Positions 1 to 7,763 of a stretch of 64,000 nucleotides of DNA are shown in pieces (within the stretch, counting starts at the first letter, position 1; every line of letters begins with the position of its first letter). Below the pieces are notes generated by a model. The model searched no databases and was not told the DNA's origin. It was given only the letters and a program-made list of their open reading frames with translations. Source of the DNA: an uncultured Algibacter sp. (GTDB lineage: Bacteria; Bacteroidota; Bacteroidia; Flavobacteriales; Flavobacteriaceae); NCBI RefSeq assembly GCF_947490405.1, contig NZ_CANLGU010000002.1, positions 794,455-858,454 on the forward strand, given 5' to 3'. A program made the position numbers and the translations under genes.

Positions 1-671
1 TTCCTTGTGGTGTTGCACCTACATCCTTAAATAAGATTGATATTGACTCATTAGGAGTTCAATTAGTTCTAAATACACCGTATAAATGGGGTAAGAATAA
101 ATTATTAGTCTATTTTGTTGATGTAGAGGATGAAGATTTAATGGATAAAACTGTAAAAACTGCAAATACGTGGTCAAGATATTCTAATATCAAGTTTGAA
201 TTAACATCTTCTATTTATGAATCAGATTTGAGAGTGTCTTTTTTAGCAAAGAAGGGCTATGCTTCAGCTCTTGGGATTGAAGCTGAGGAGTATAAGTTTT
301 TAGGTAAACCAACAATTTATCTTCAAAATCTACATAAAAGAACAGATACAGAATTTAAGAGAGTTGTATTGCATGAGTTTGGTCATGCTATAGGTTTAGA
401 GCATGAATTGCAGAATCCTGAAGCAATTATTAAATGGGATTCATCAAAAGTATATAAATATTACGAGAAGATTTATGAATGGGATTCAGTTAAGGTTAAT
501 AAAAACATTTTTAAGAAAATCATAACAGATGACTATAGTAAGTTTGATTCAAAATCTATTATGATATATGCTGTTCCTGATTCTCTGACTAAAAATGGGG
601 TATCAATTCCTTGGCCAAGAGAACTTTCAAAACTAGACAAGAAAACTATTAATATTTTTTATCCATTTTAA
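1..671 (+). CDS. Metzincin-type zinc metalloprotease, 5' end outside window
   Basis: The reading frame is open from base 3 and continues off the left edge, so the ATG at 141 is internal and the gene is 5'-truncated by the window. The protein has the extended zinc motif HEFGHAIGLEHE (HExxHxxGxxH/D) near base 372 and a downstream Met-turn (SIMIYAV) near base 556, which together define metzincins (astacin/matrixin-like peptidases). Upstream, 'WSRYSNIKFE' followed by 'SDLRVSF' matches the usual N-terminal part of these catalytic domains. It is probably secreted, but any signal peptide is off-window. It lies 11 bp before another secreted protein gene, probably in the same operon, and on the inner side of a putative attachment site. 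The substrate is unknown. Confidence 0.85.
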   Translation, partial: PCGVAPTSLNKIDIDSLGVQLVLNTPYKWGKNKLLVYFVDVEDEDLMDKTVKTANTWSRYSNIKFELTSSIYESDLRVSFLAKKGYASALGIEAEEYKFLGKPTIYLQNLHKRTDTEFKRVVLHEFGHAIGLEHELQNPEAIIKWDSSKVYKYYEKIYEWDSVKVNKNIFKKIITDDYSKFDSKSIMIYAVPDSLTKNGVSIPWPRELSKLDKKTINIFYPF

Positions 672-682
672 AAAGTTACACT

Positions 683-2233
683 ATGAAGAATTTAATTAAA
701 AAAATCATTACCCTAAGCTGTCTACTTATTTTAAGCTCATCATTTGCTCAAAATAAGGTAAAAGAAAAAGATAATGAAGCTAATAGTGAAAAAGAGACTT
801 CTAATGTAGAGGAAATTAAAATAGATTTTTTGTCAATTGATGATTTTGAATGGAACATTAAAGAAGTAGAACATGGCAAAAAGTATATTGTAAGGATTGA
901 AAATATCAATAGAGGCTTGTACAAAATAACTAGTGCAATTACTCAGCAGGATAATAACACAAAATTGCCAGAAATTTTTAAAGGGATTAAGATTCCTTCT
1001 TATTTGAATTTGTCTCTCCCTGAAATTGAAGATGGCTCTGTTGTTAAAGATGGTTTGAAGTCATTGCCTACTGGGTCAGGGGAAGATAATTATAAAAATG
1101 AAGTAGAGAAAATAAAAACGGAGTATATAAAATTTCAAAAGTTAGTGAATTTGAATAATGATATAAAAAATTTATATGTTTCATGTGACAAGTCTTATGC
1201 TTCAATTAATAATGAATTGATAGGGTTGCTTAAAAATTTCACAGGAGATACTTCAGATGATAAAAGTCATCAGTTGAATGAATTAAAAGAGGCTGTAAAT
1301 ACCATTATCAACTCTGTTATAACTTCATCATATAAGATTAATGAATTGTTGCCTAAGGTAATTGAAGCTATAAATGTAGAGATAGGAAAGAAAAATTTAG
1401 ACATTTACAAATGGGAAGCTAAACCTTTGCCGAAAACTCATGCAAATTATGTTAAGGCTTATGTAATTTATAAAGTGCTAATTGATGATGTGAGTAAATC
1501 AAAGGTTTATATAGAATCATTAAAATCGTTAAAGTCAAAGGCAAATGAACTTGTTGCAGAAATGCGTAAATATAAAGATGAAAATAATATACAAGTTCTT
1601 ATAGATAATTGTAACCTCATTAATGAATCAAATTTTACTTATAAGAGTAAGCCAATAAAAGTAAAAGAAGATGAAGTTAAATTTGATATCAAAATATCAT
1701 CTGATAGTCTTCTTAAATGTGATAAGAACAATGAAGTTGTTTTATTAAAAACCTTGAAAACTAAAGGAGGATGGAAAGTAGATTTCAGCTCAGGAATCTT
1801 TTTCAATGGAGGTAATGATGACTTCCTTGGTAGAGAAATACAGTACAAACCTGTTGATAGCACTACTTCAATCATACAATCTAAAGATGGAGGAGATAGG
1901 TTAATGTTATCAATAGGAGCATTAATGCATATTTACTATAGACAAGGAGAGAAGGTTAATTGGGCTATAAGCCCAGGGTTAAGTACAACATCAGAATTGG
2001 ATGGATTAAATTTTCACTTGGGAGCATCAGCTATATTTGGAAGAAAAAACAGGTTAGTTATTACAGGAGGTGTAACTATGAGAGAGGCAATAATATTAGA
2101 TAGAAATTATAAATTTGACGTAGAATATAATAAAAGTGAGTTGCCAGAATCTCCACCAACTATTAAAGCATTTCCTAAGTTTGGATGGTTTCTGAGTTTA
2201 ACTTACAATTTTTCAAAGTTCAAAACAGAATAG
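683..2233 (+). CDS. Secreted protein of unknown function, barrel-like C-terminus
   Basis: I do not recognise this 516-residue protein. Residues 1-22 form a clear Sec signal peptide ending in SSSFAQ. Residues 23-50 are charged and Asn/Glu/Lys-rich. Roughly 130-330 is helical and Lys-rich. From about 365 to the end the chain alternates polar and hydrophobic residues with glycine turns (for example GWKVDFSSGIFF and FGWFLSLTYNF), as in small outer-membrane beta-barrels of Bacteroidota, and it ends close to an aromatic strand. It starts 11 bp after the metalloprotease stop, so the two are probably co-transcribed. An outer-membrane or cell-surface location is inferred from sequence texture only. 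Confidence 0.7.
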   Translation: MKNLIKKIITLSCLLILSSSFAQNKVKEKDNEANSEKETSNVEEIKIDFLSIDDFEWNIKEVEHGKKYIVRIENINRGLYKITSAITQQDNNTKLPEIFKGIKIPSYLNLSLPEIEDGSVVKDGLKSLPTGSGEDNYKNEVEKIKTEYIKFQKLVNLNNDIKNLYVSCDKSYASINNELIGLLKNFTGDTSDDKSHQLNELKEAVNTIINSVITSSYKINELLPKVIEAINVEIGKKNLDIYKWEAKPLPKTHANYVKAYVIYKVLIDDVSKSKVYIESLKSLKSKANELVAEMRKYKDENNIQVLIDNCNLINESNFTYKSKPIKVKEDEVKFDIKISSDSLLKCDKNNEVVLLKTLKTKGGWKVDFSSGIFFNGGNDDFLGREIQYKPVDSTTSIIQSKDGGDRLMLSIGALMHIYYRQGEKVNWAISPGLSTTSELDGLNFHLGASAIFGRKNRLVITGGVTMREAIILDRNYKFDVEYNKSELPESPPTIKAFPKFGWFLSLTYNFSKFKTE

Positions 2234-2341
2234 ACTATTACACCTCTTCTATTGGTGGTAAAAGGCAATTAAGTTTAGTGGTAGAAAAAAGGTGCACTTT
2301 TAGGCATACCTAAATTTAAAATAAATGTAACCTATTGATAA

Positions 2342-2384
2342 TCATAACCCGAAGGTCACTGGTTCGAGTCCAGTTCCCGCTACT
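2342..2384 (+). other. 3' half of an initiator tRNA gene (attachment-site remnant)
   Basis: The sequence reads as the second half of a tRNA: CAT anticodon, a 3' anticodon strand starting CCC, variable loop AGGTC, T-arm ACTGG-TTCGAGT-CCAGT, 3' acceptor strand TCCCGCT and discriminator A. Three consecutive C residues in the 3' anticodon strand, together with CAT, are the hallmark of initiator tRNA. The 5' half is absent: upstream bases neither pair with this strand nor contain a D-arm. A lone 3' tRNA half followed by a terminator is the usual scar of integrase-mediated insertion into a tRNA gene. The initiator identity rests on the stem pattern; the intact copy is not in the window. Confidence 0.75.
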
Positions 2385-2388
2385 AAAA

Positions 2389-2417
2389 AAGCCTTCACAT
2401 TTTTGTGAAGGCTTTTT
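2389..2417 (+). terminator. Rho-independent terminator after the tRNA remnant
   Basis: A perfect 11-bp stem (arms 2389-2399 and 2404-2414) with a TTTT loop is followed by a T run. It sits a few bases after the tRNA 3' end and is probably the original terminator of the tRNA gene, left on the chromosomal side of the insertion. Confidence 0.85.
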
Positions 2418-2550
2418 ACTTTTATTCTATAAAATTATATTGATATTAGATTTTAAATAAAATATAAGAGGTTTAGTTTCTAAGTATGACATATGGCTTA
2501 GAATTTTAAAGTATAATTAAATTGAAATTTATATCGTACCAGCAGATTAA

Positions 2551-2682
2551 GCTGCTATAAGTAGAATGTATGGCGGTATACATTATAGAGCTGCAGTTGA
2601 GGTTGGTGTAAGCCAAGGTAGAAATTTAGGCGCCTATATAGTTGATAATTTGAATATGACTGTAGAAAGTGTGCCTCAATAA
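2551..2682 (+). pseudogene. C-terminal relic of a PAP2 / vanadium haloperoxidase-like protein
   Basis: An open stretch of 43 codons with no start of its own encodes AAISRMYGGIHYRAAVEVG and ends at a stop codon. The 'SR-hydrophobic-YGGIHYR' pattern is the conserved C-terminal active-site segment of vanadium-dependent haloperoxidases and related PAP2 acid phosphatases, in which the His of GIHYR is catalytic. A stop codon at 2548-2550 closes the frame upstream and no family N-terminus is visible. It is a decayed fragment between the tRNA scar and the LacI regulator. Family assignment rests on a short motif. Confidence 0.55.
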
Positions 2683-2776
2683 AAAGATAAAACAGGTTTT
2701 TGGAAATACTAAAGAGTATTTGTGTTGAAACTTTAGGCTTTTAAACTCAGTTTATATCCAGAACCTATTTGTGAAT

Positions 2777-3880
2777 TTACTTATGAGTTGTTTTCAATAA
2801 AATATTTGAAGATTCTCTTACTACTAATTTAGCATCTAAAATAATTTTATTCAACGTTTGTTTTATCTGTTTTTTATTAGTGTATGATAGAAATGTAAGT
2901 GCAGCTTGTTTACCTATTTCTTCACTGTGTTGATTTATACTTGTAATAGAAGGCGTTACCATAGAAGTAAAAGGTTCATCACCAAAACCCACAAGAGCTA
3001 TATCGTCAGGAATTCTAATTTTGTTTTCATTAAGTATTTGTAGCGCTCCTAATGCGGCATAATCACCAGCGACATAAATAGCATCAGGTCTATTTTCAAG
3101 CTTAAGAAGTTGTGTCATTTTTTTTCTTCCATCTTCAATTGTTAGGCTACTTTCAATAAGAAGTTCGGGCTCTATAGGAAGGTTGTGTTTTTTTAAGGCA
3201 TCAATATAGCCTCTAATTCTATTATTATAAATTCTAGTGCGTTTATAACCTCCAATATGAGCTATTCGTTGTCGTCCTTGATTAACAAGGTGCTCTACAA
3301 TTACATGGCTACTATCATAATCATTAATACCAATATAATCCACATTTAGATCATTCTCACCTCGGTCAAATAATATTAATGGAATACCTTTAGCTTTTAC
3401 TTTTTCATAGTATTCTAAGTTAATAGTTTCATTTGCCATAGAAGCAATAATACCATCGACTTGAGTGAATAATAAGGTGTCTATATTACCACATTCTTTT
3501 TTATAAGATTCGTTTGATTGGGTGATTATAATATTATACCCCTCTTTATTTAAAACTTGTTCTATGTTTTGAATAACAGAAGAGAAAAAGTTACTATTGG
3601 TTCTGGGTACGATAACACCAACCAAATGACTTTTTCCTTTTCTTAAAGCACTAGCAAGATGATTTGGTTGATAATTTAGATTTTTAGCAACCTGTCTTAC
3701 TGCCTTTTTTGTTTTTTCACTAATTCTTGGGTCGTCATGTAATGCTTTAGAAACAGCAGCAGCAGAGATATTTAACACATTTGCAATATCTTTTATTGTA
3801 GTTTTCTTTTTGATATTCAGTTTTTTTATATCTTTGCTTAATCGTTTAAGCAAATGTACTGTATTAAATAAACTAATCAA
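2777..3880 (-). CDS. LacI/GalR-family transcriptional regulator
   Basis: The protein has an N-terminal LacI helix-turn-helix (TIKDIANVLNISAAAVSKAL), a hinge (NYQPNHLASALRKG) and a periplasmic-binding-protein-like effector domain from about residue 87. It is divergent from kdgK and KDPG aldolase, so it probably senses a keto-deoxy-sugar acid or related uronate metabolite and represses these genes and itself. The start at 3880 leaves about 26 residues before the HTH, longer than usual, but no nearer ATG exists; a TTG (L11) is possible. A minus-strand promoter (-7 box at 3939-3946) and a perfect palindrome (3924-3939) lie upstream. A second near-palindrome falls inside the extra N-terminal codons. 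Confidence 0.9.
   Translation of the reverse strand: MISLFNTVHLLKRLSKDIKKLNIKKKTTIKDIANVLNISAAAVSKALHDDPRISEKTKKAVRQVAKNLNYQPNHLASALRKGKSHLVGVIVPRTNSNFFSSVIQNIEQVLNKEGYNIIITQSNESYKKECGNIDTLLFTQVDGIIASMANETINLEYYEKVKAKGIPLILFDRGENDLNVDYIGINDYDSSHVIVEHLVNQGRQRIAHIGGYKRTRIYNNRIRGYIDALKKHNLPIEPELLIESSLTIEDGRKKMTQLLKLENRPDAIYVAGDYAALGALQILNENKIRIPDDIALVGFGDEPFTSMVTPSITSINQHSEEIGKQAALTFLSYTNKKQIKQTLNKIILDAKLVVRESSNILLKTTHK
3836..3851. promoter_or_regulatory. Possible second LacI operator (imperfect palindrome)
   Basis: GCTTAATCGTTTAAGC is a near-perfect inverted repeat with a central CG, like the main operator at 3924-3939. The centres are about 88 bp apart. It lies in the first codons of the regulator ORF. 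Operator function is inferred from the resemblance only. Confidence 0.4.
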
Positions 3881-3923
3881 AATCTAATATTAAATCAAGG
3901 TTTTGATTTATTTTTAAAGTCTA

Positions 3924-3939
3924 GGTTAAACGTTTAACC
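3924..3939. promoter_or_regulatory. LacI-type operator, perfect 16-bp palindrome
   Basis: GGTTAAACGTTTAACC is a perfect inverted repeat with the central CG typical of LacI-family operators. It lies between the divergent regulator and kdgK, 35 bp before the kdgK ATG. It begins at the edge of the regulator's own -7 box, so binding should cover that transcription start. Confidence 0.8.
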
Positions 3940-3967
3940 AAAACTAATATTTTATTAAATAAGATCA
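3939..3967 (-). promoter_or_regulatory. Promoter of the LacI-type regulator
   Basis: On the minus strand, TTG (3967-3965), 18 bp, then TAGTTTTG (3946-3939) match the Bacteroidota -33/-7 consensus exactly. Transcription would start near 3933, inside the palindromic operator, which suggests autoregulation. Confidence 0.65.
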
Positions 3968-3973
3968 ATTAAA

Positions 3974-5020
3974 ATGGGTAAAGTAGTAACATTTGGAGAA
4001 ATCATGTTAAGATTAGCTCCTCAAGGATTTTTAAGGTTTTCTCAAGCAAATAATTTTGATGCTATTTATGGTGGAGGAGAATCAAACGTAGCTGTTTCCT
4101 TAGCTAATTATGGAGTCGATGTAGATTTCGTAACACGTTTACCAAAAAATGATATTGGTGAGTGTGCTATGATGGAAATGCGTAAAAGAGGTGTAGGTGT
4201 CAATAAGATTGTGTGGGGTGGAGATCGTTTAGGGATTTATTTTTTAGAAACCGGAGCAGTTTCTAGAGGAAGTAAAGTCGTTTATGATAGAGCACATTCT
4301 GCAATTGCTGAAATTGAATCAGGTATGATTGACTGGGATGCTGTTTTTGATGGTGTTGAATGGTTTCATTGGACAGGTATAACACCAGCGATTTCTCAAG
4401 GTGCTGCAGATGTTTGTTTAGAAGCTTTAAAAGTTGCCAGTGCAAAAGGTATTACAATTTCTACAGATTTGAATTACCGTGCAAAACTTTGGAAATATTG
4501 TAGTGATTCTCATAGAGAAGCGGTTATGACTGAGTTAACATCATACTGTGATATTGTTTTAGGGAATGAAGAAGATGCTGAAATGCATTTTGGTATTAAA
4601 CCAGAAGGTATTACGGTTCAAACTCAAGGGCATGATGTTAAAGCAGAAGCTTTCTTATCCGTTTGTCAGCAAATGATGGAAAAATTTCCAAGGGCTAAAA
4701 AAGTAATTACAACTTTAAGAGGTTCTATTTCGGCTTCACACAATACATGGGCAGGAGTTTTATACGATGGAAAGAAAATGTACGAAACACGCCAATACCA
4801 AATTACTGATATTGTAGATAGAGTAGGAGGAGGTGATTCATTTATGGGAGGTTTAATATATGGATTATTAAAATACCCAGAAAATGATCAAAATGCCTTA
4901 GATTTTGCTGTAGCAGCCTCGTGTTTAAAACATACCATTAAAGGTGATGCTAATTTGGTAACAGTTTCTGAAGTAGAAAAATTAATGGGAGGAGATGCAT
5001 CTGGTAGAGTAGCTAGATAG
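3974..5020 (+). CDS. kdgK: 2-keto-3-deoxygluconate kinase (PfkB family)
   Basis: This kinase phosphorylates 2-keto-3-deoxygluconate to KDPG with ATP in the cytoplasm, the step before KDPG aldolase. PfkB features are present: an N-terminal sugar-binding GGGESNVA near residue 33 and the C-terminal signature VDRVGGGDSFMGG with the catalytic base Asp near residue 288. The length of 348 is normal. It is the first gene of a rightward pair with KDPG aldolase (90-bp gap) and is divergent from a LacI regulator, with the palindromic operator in its promoter region. The substrate is assigned from the aldolase neighbour and overall similarity; other PfkB sugar kinases share the motifs. Confidence 0.88.
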   Translation: MGKVVTFGEIMLRLAPQGFLRFSQANNFDAIYGGGESNVAVSLANYGVDVDFVTRLPKNDIGECAMMEMRKRGVGVNKIVWGGDRLGIYFLETGAVSRGSKVVYDRAHSAIAEIESGMIDWDAVFDGVEWFHWTGITPAISQGAADVCLEALKVASAKGITISTDLNYRAKLWKYCSDSHREAVMTELTSYCDIVLGNEEDAEMHFGIKPEGITVQTQGHDVKAEAFLSVCQQMMEKFPRAKKVITTLRGSISASHNTWAGVLYDGKKMYETRQYQITDIVDRVGGGDSFMGGLIYGLLKYPENDQNALDFAVAASCLKHTIKGDANLVTVSEVEKLMGGDASGRVAR

Positions 5021-5110
5021 TACATAGTATTTATTAATTTGTCTTTTATGTTGTTTATTCAGCTTGCAGACAAATAAATACACATTTCAACAAAATACAC
5101 ATTTTATAAA

Positions 5111-5779
5111 ATGGCACAGTTTACAAGATTAGAAGTAGCACAAACAATGAAAGATACGGGGATGATTCCTTTGTTTTTTCATAATGATATAGAGTTAAGT
5201 AAAAAAGTATTAAAGGCATGCTATGATGGTGGAGCACGTTTAATGGAGTTTACAGCTCGAGGGGATTTTGCTCACGAAGTTTTTGGTGAGTTAACTAAAT
5301 ATGCAATAGCAGAATTACCTGGTATGATAATGGGAGTAGGTTCTGTAACAGATGCAGGTCAAGCATCTATGTATATGGCTTTGGGTGCAAACTTTATAGT
5401 AACACCAGTACTAAGAGAAGATATCGCAATAGTATGTAATAGAAGAAAAGTATTATGGTCACCAGGATGTGGTACATTAACTGAAATTACAAGAGCGGAA
5501 GAATTAGGATGTGAAATAGTAAAGTTATTTCCTGGAGATATTTATGGACCTCAATTTGTTAAGGGTATAAAAGGTCCTCAGCAATGGACGTCGATTATGC
5601 CAACAGGCGGAGTATCGCCAACAGAAGAAAACTTAAAAGGTTGGTTTGATGCAGGCGTTGCATGTGTTGGAATGGGGTCTAAGCTAATTTCAAAAGATAT
5701 TATTGCAAATCAAGATTATGCTAAGTTAGAGCAAGATGTTAAAGCTGCATTAGACATAGTAAAGTCTGTTAGAAAATAA
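5111..5779 (+). CDS. kdgA: KDPG / 4-hydroxy-2-oxoglutarate aldolase
   Basis: Class I aldolase that cleaves 2-keto-3-deoxy-6-phosphogluconate to pyruvate and glyceraldehyde 3-phosphate, the last step of the Entner-Doudoroff and uronate routes. The Eda-family TIM-barrel motifs are visible: MEFTARG with Glu46, GSVTDAGQ near 77, SPGCGTLTEI near 117, the Schiff-base lysine in VKLFPGD (Lys138), and the phosphate-binding PTGGV and GMGSKL segments. The length of 222 fits the family. It follows kdgK and probably shares its LacI control. No dehydratase, isomerase or transporter for making KDG lies nearby. Confidence 0.92.
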   Translation: MAQFTRLEVAQTMKDTGMIPLFFHNDIELSKKVLKACYDGGARLMEFTARGDFAHEVFGELTKYAIAELPGMIMGVGSVTDAGQASMYMALGANFIVTPVLREDIAIVCNRRKVLWSPGCGTLTEITRAEELGCEIVKLFPGDIYGPQFVKGIKGPQQWTSIMPTGGVSPTEENLKGWFDAGVACVGMGSKLISKDIIANQDYAKLEQDVKAALDIVKSVRK

Positions 5780-5806
5780 ATCTAAACTAAAATTTTATTT
5801 GAATTT

Positions 5807-5838
5807 AAAAAGAGTTGCCATTAAGCGACTCTTTTTTT
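5807..5838 (+). terminator. Terminator after kdgK-kdgA
   Basis: An 11-bp stem with one G-U pair (arms 5807-5817 and 5826-5836), an 8-nt loop and a run of T residues, 27 bp after the aldolase stop. Confidence 0.8.
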
Positions 5839-5930
5839 GTGTAATTTTATACTTTTTCGATATAGTTAGATTAGATTTTTAATAATATTTTAACTAAGTC
5901 AAGCAATATATTTTACTTTTTTACTCACTA

Positions 5931-5947
5931 TAAATTTGTTACATTTG
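5931..5947 (+). promoter_or_regulatory. Promoter -7 boxes upstream of the FKBP gene
   Basis: Two exact matches to TAnnTTTG lie in a row: TAAATTTG (5931-5938) and TACATTTG (5940-5947). Either would put the transcription start 20-30 bp before the ATG. No convincing -33 TTG is seen. Confidence 0.5.
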
Positions 5948-5972
5948 GCATCACATTAAAAAAATATAAAAA

Positions 5973-6677
5973 ATGAAAATAATGAAATATTTAAGTCTTG
6001 GAACTGTGTTATTGTTGCTAGTATCATGTAACAAGAATGGCGTTGCGCAAAAACCTATAAAAACAGAATTAGATTCTGTAAGTTACGCTATTGGAATGGA
6101 TGTAGCTAAAAACGTAAAAGCGAGTTTTGATGATTTTGATAATGATTTGTTTATTCAAGGGTTTTCAAATGCTTTAGATTCTACAAATATGTTGTTAGAT
6201 GAAACAAAAGCGCAACAGGTTATTAGAGCATATTTTCAAAAGAAACAACAAGAAGAAGCATCTAAGCGTCAAGAAGAAGCAAAAGCAAACAAAGAAGAAG
6301 GGGATAAATTCTTAGCAGAGAATAAAACTAAAGACGGTGTACAAACTACAGAAAGTGGCTTACAGTATATCGTTTTAAAAGAAGGAACTGGTGCTAAACC
6401 AACAACTACATCTAAAGTAAAAGTACATTACCATGGAACTTTAATTGACGGAACTGTTTTTGATAGTTCTGTGGATAGAGGAGAGCCAACAGAATTTGGT
6501 GTTACTCAAGTAATAAAAGGGTGGACAGAAGGTTTGCAATTAATGAAAGAAGGTGCTAAATATAAATTCTTTATACCAGGGGATTTAGCTTATGGATCTA
6601 ATCCAAGACCTGGAGGTAAAATTAAGCCTAATTCTACATTAATTTTTGATGTAGAATTATTAGAAATAGTTGAGTAA
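5973..6677 (+). CDS. FKBP-type peptidyl-prolyl isomerase, lipoprotein
   Basis: Envelope chaperone that catalyses cis-trans isomerisation of Xaa-Pro bonds. An SPII signal peptide ends at LLLLVSC with lipidated Cys19. Residues about 33-115 are the helical N-terminal dimerisation domain of FkpA/Mip-type proteins (DSVSYAIGMDVAKN, then a Lys/Glu/Gln-rich helix). Residues about 125-234 are the FKBP domain, with VKVHYHGTLIDGTVFDSS, VIKGWTEGL and the closing LIFDVELLEI strand. The start is supported by -7 boxes just upstream. It has its own promoter and terminator, so it is monocistronic. Anchoring to outer or inner membrane cannot be decided. Confidence 0.92.
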   Translation: MKIMKYLSLGTVLLLLVSCNKNGVAQKPIKTELDSVSYAIGMDVAKNVKASFDDFDNDLFIQGFSNALDSTNMLLDETKAQQVIRAYFQKKQQEEASKRQEEAKANKEEGDKFLAENKTKDGVQTTESGLQYIVLKEGTGAKPTTTSKVKVHYHGTLIDGTVFDSSVDRGEPTEFGVTQVIKGWTEGLQLMKEGAKYKFFIPGDLAYGSNPRPGGKIKPNSTLIFDVELLEIVE

Positions 6678-6705
6678 ATTTACTCTAACATTTTAAATAA
6701 TTATT

Positions 6706-6737
6706 AAAACAGGAGGTTCATCTTCCTGTTTTTTTGT
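6706..6737 (+). terminator. Terminator after the FKBP gene
   Basis: A 9-bp stem AAAACAGGA / TCCTGTTTT (6706-6714 and 6724-6732) is followed by a T run, 29 bp after the stop codon. Confidence 0.8.
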
Positions 6738-6794
6738 TTTATAACCAAGTTAACCAATCAAGATTGTAACTTTACACTGTATTAAATAATCAAA

Positions 6795-7676
6795 ATGAAA
6801 CATAAATCAGGTTTTGTAAATATTATAGGAAATCCTAATGTTGGTAAATCAACTTTAATGAATGCTTTTATTGGCGAAAAACTTTCGATAATAACATCAA
6901 AAGCGCAAACCACAAGGCACAGAATATTAGGTATTGTAAATGGAGATGATTTTCAAGTGGTATTAAGTGATACACCAGGAATTATAAAACCTGCTTATGA
7001 GCTTCAAGAGTCAATGATGGGATTTGTGAAGTCTGCTTTTGAAGATGCTGATGTGCTGATTTATATGGTTGAAATAGGAGAAAAAGAATTAAAAGATGAA
7101 GCATTCTTTAATAAAATTACCGCTTCTAAAATACCAGTTTTACTTTTGCTCAACAAGATCGATAAGTCAGATCAAGTAATACTAGAAGAACAAGTACAGC
7201 TTTGGGCAGAAAAGGTACCTAATGCAGAAATATTTCCAGTATCAGCACTTGAAGGATTTAATGTCAAAGAAGTATTCAGTCGTATTTTAGATTTATTACC
7301 AGAATCACCACCATTTTACCCTAAAGATCAACTAACAGATAAACCAGAGCGGTTTTTTATAAATGAAACTATTCGTGAAAAAATTTTACTTCATTACAAA
7401 AAAGAAATTCCTTACGCCGTTGAAGTTGATACAGAAGAGTTTTTTGAAGAAGACCATATCATCAGAGTACGTTCAGTAATTATGGTTGAAAGAGAAACAC
7501 AAAAAGGAATTATAATTGGGCATAAGGGAAGTGCTTTAAAACGAGTAGGTATTGAAGCAAGAAAAGATTTAGAGAAGTTCTTCGGAAAACAAATTCATAT
7601 AGAATTATATGTAAAAGTGAATAAAAATTGGCGTAGTAACCAAAATCAGCTGAAACGTTTTGGTTACAATAACTAG
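6795..7676 (+). CDS. era: GTPase Era
   Basis: Ribosome-assembly GTPase that binds near the 3' end of 16S rRNA and helps mature the 30S subunit. The G motifs are complete: G1 GNPNVGKST (12-20), G3 DTPG (59-62), G4 NKID (120-123). A C-terminal KH RNA-binding domain carries GIIIGHKGSALKRVG. The length of 293 is normal. It stands alone between two terminated or independently started units; a -7-like TAACTTTA lies about 20 bp before the ATG. Confidence 0.97.
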   Translation: MKHKSGFVNIIGNPNVGKSTLMNAFIGEKLSIITSKAQTTRHRILGIVNGDDFQVVLSDTPGIIKPAYELQESMMGFVKSAFEDADVLIYMVEIGEKELKDEAFFNKITASKIPVLLLLNKIDKSDQVILEEQVQLWAEKVPNAEIFPVSALEGFNVKEVFSRILDLLPESPPFYPKDQLTDKPERFFINETIREKILLHYKKEIPYAVEVDTEEFFEEDHIIRVRSVIMVERETQKGIIIGHKGSALKRVGIEARKDLEKFFGKQIHIELYVKVNKNWRSNQNQLKRFGYNN

Positions 7677-7763
7677 TAAATCCTAATAGTAGTTTCTTGA
7701 TAAATTAACATTATCGTAAAGTTGCTGTTTCATATTTGTGAATTAATTAATCAATTCAAAATT

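Noticed and set aside
5033-5082. Inverted repeat between kdgK and the aldolase gene as a terminator or riboswitch
   Set aside because: The stem is interrupted, the loop is long and no U tract follows. It may only be an intercistronic stability hairpin.
2777-5779. A complete alginate or pectin utilisation locus
   Set aside because: Only the kinase, aldolase and regulator are present. No lyases, SusC/SusD, KdgF or dehydrogenase were found nearby.
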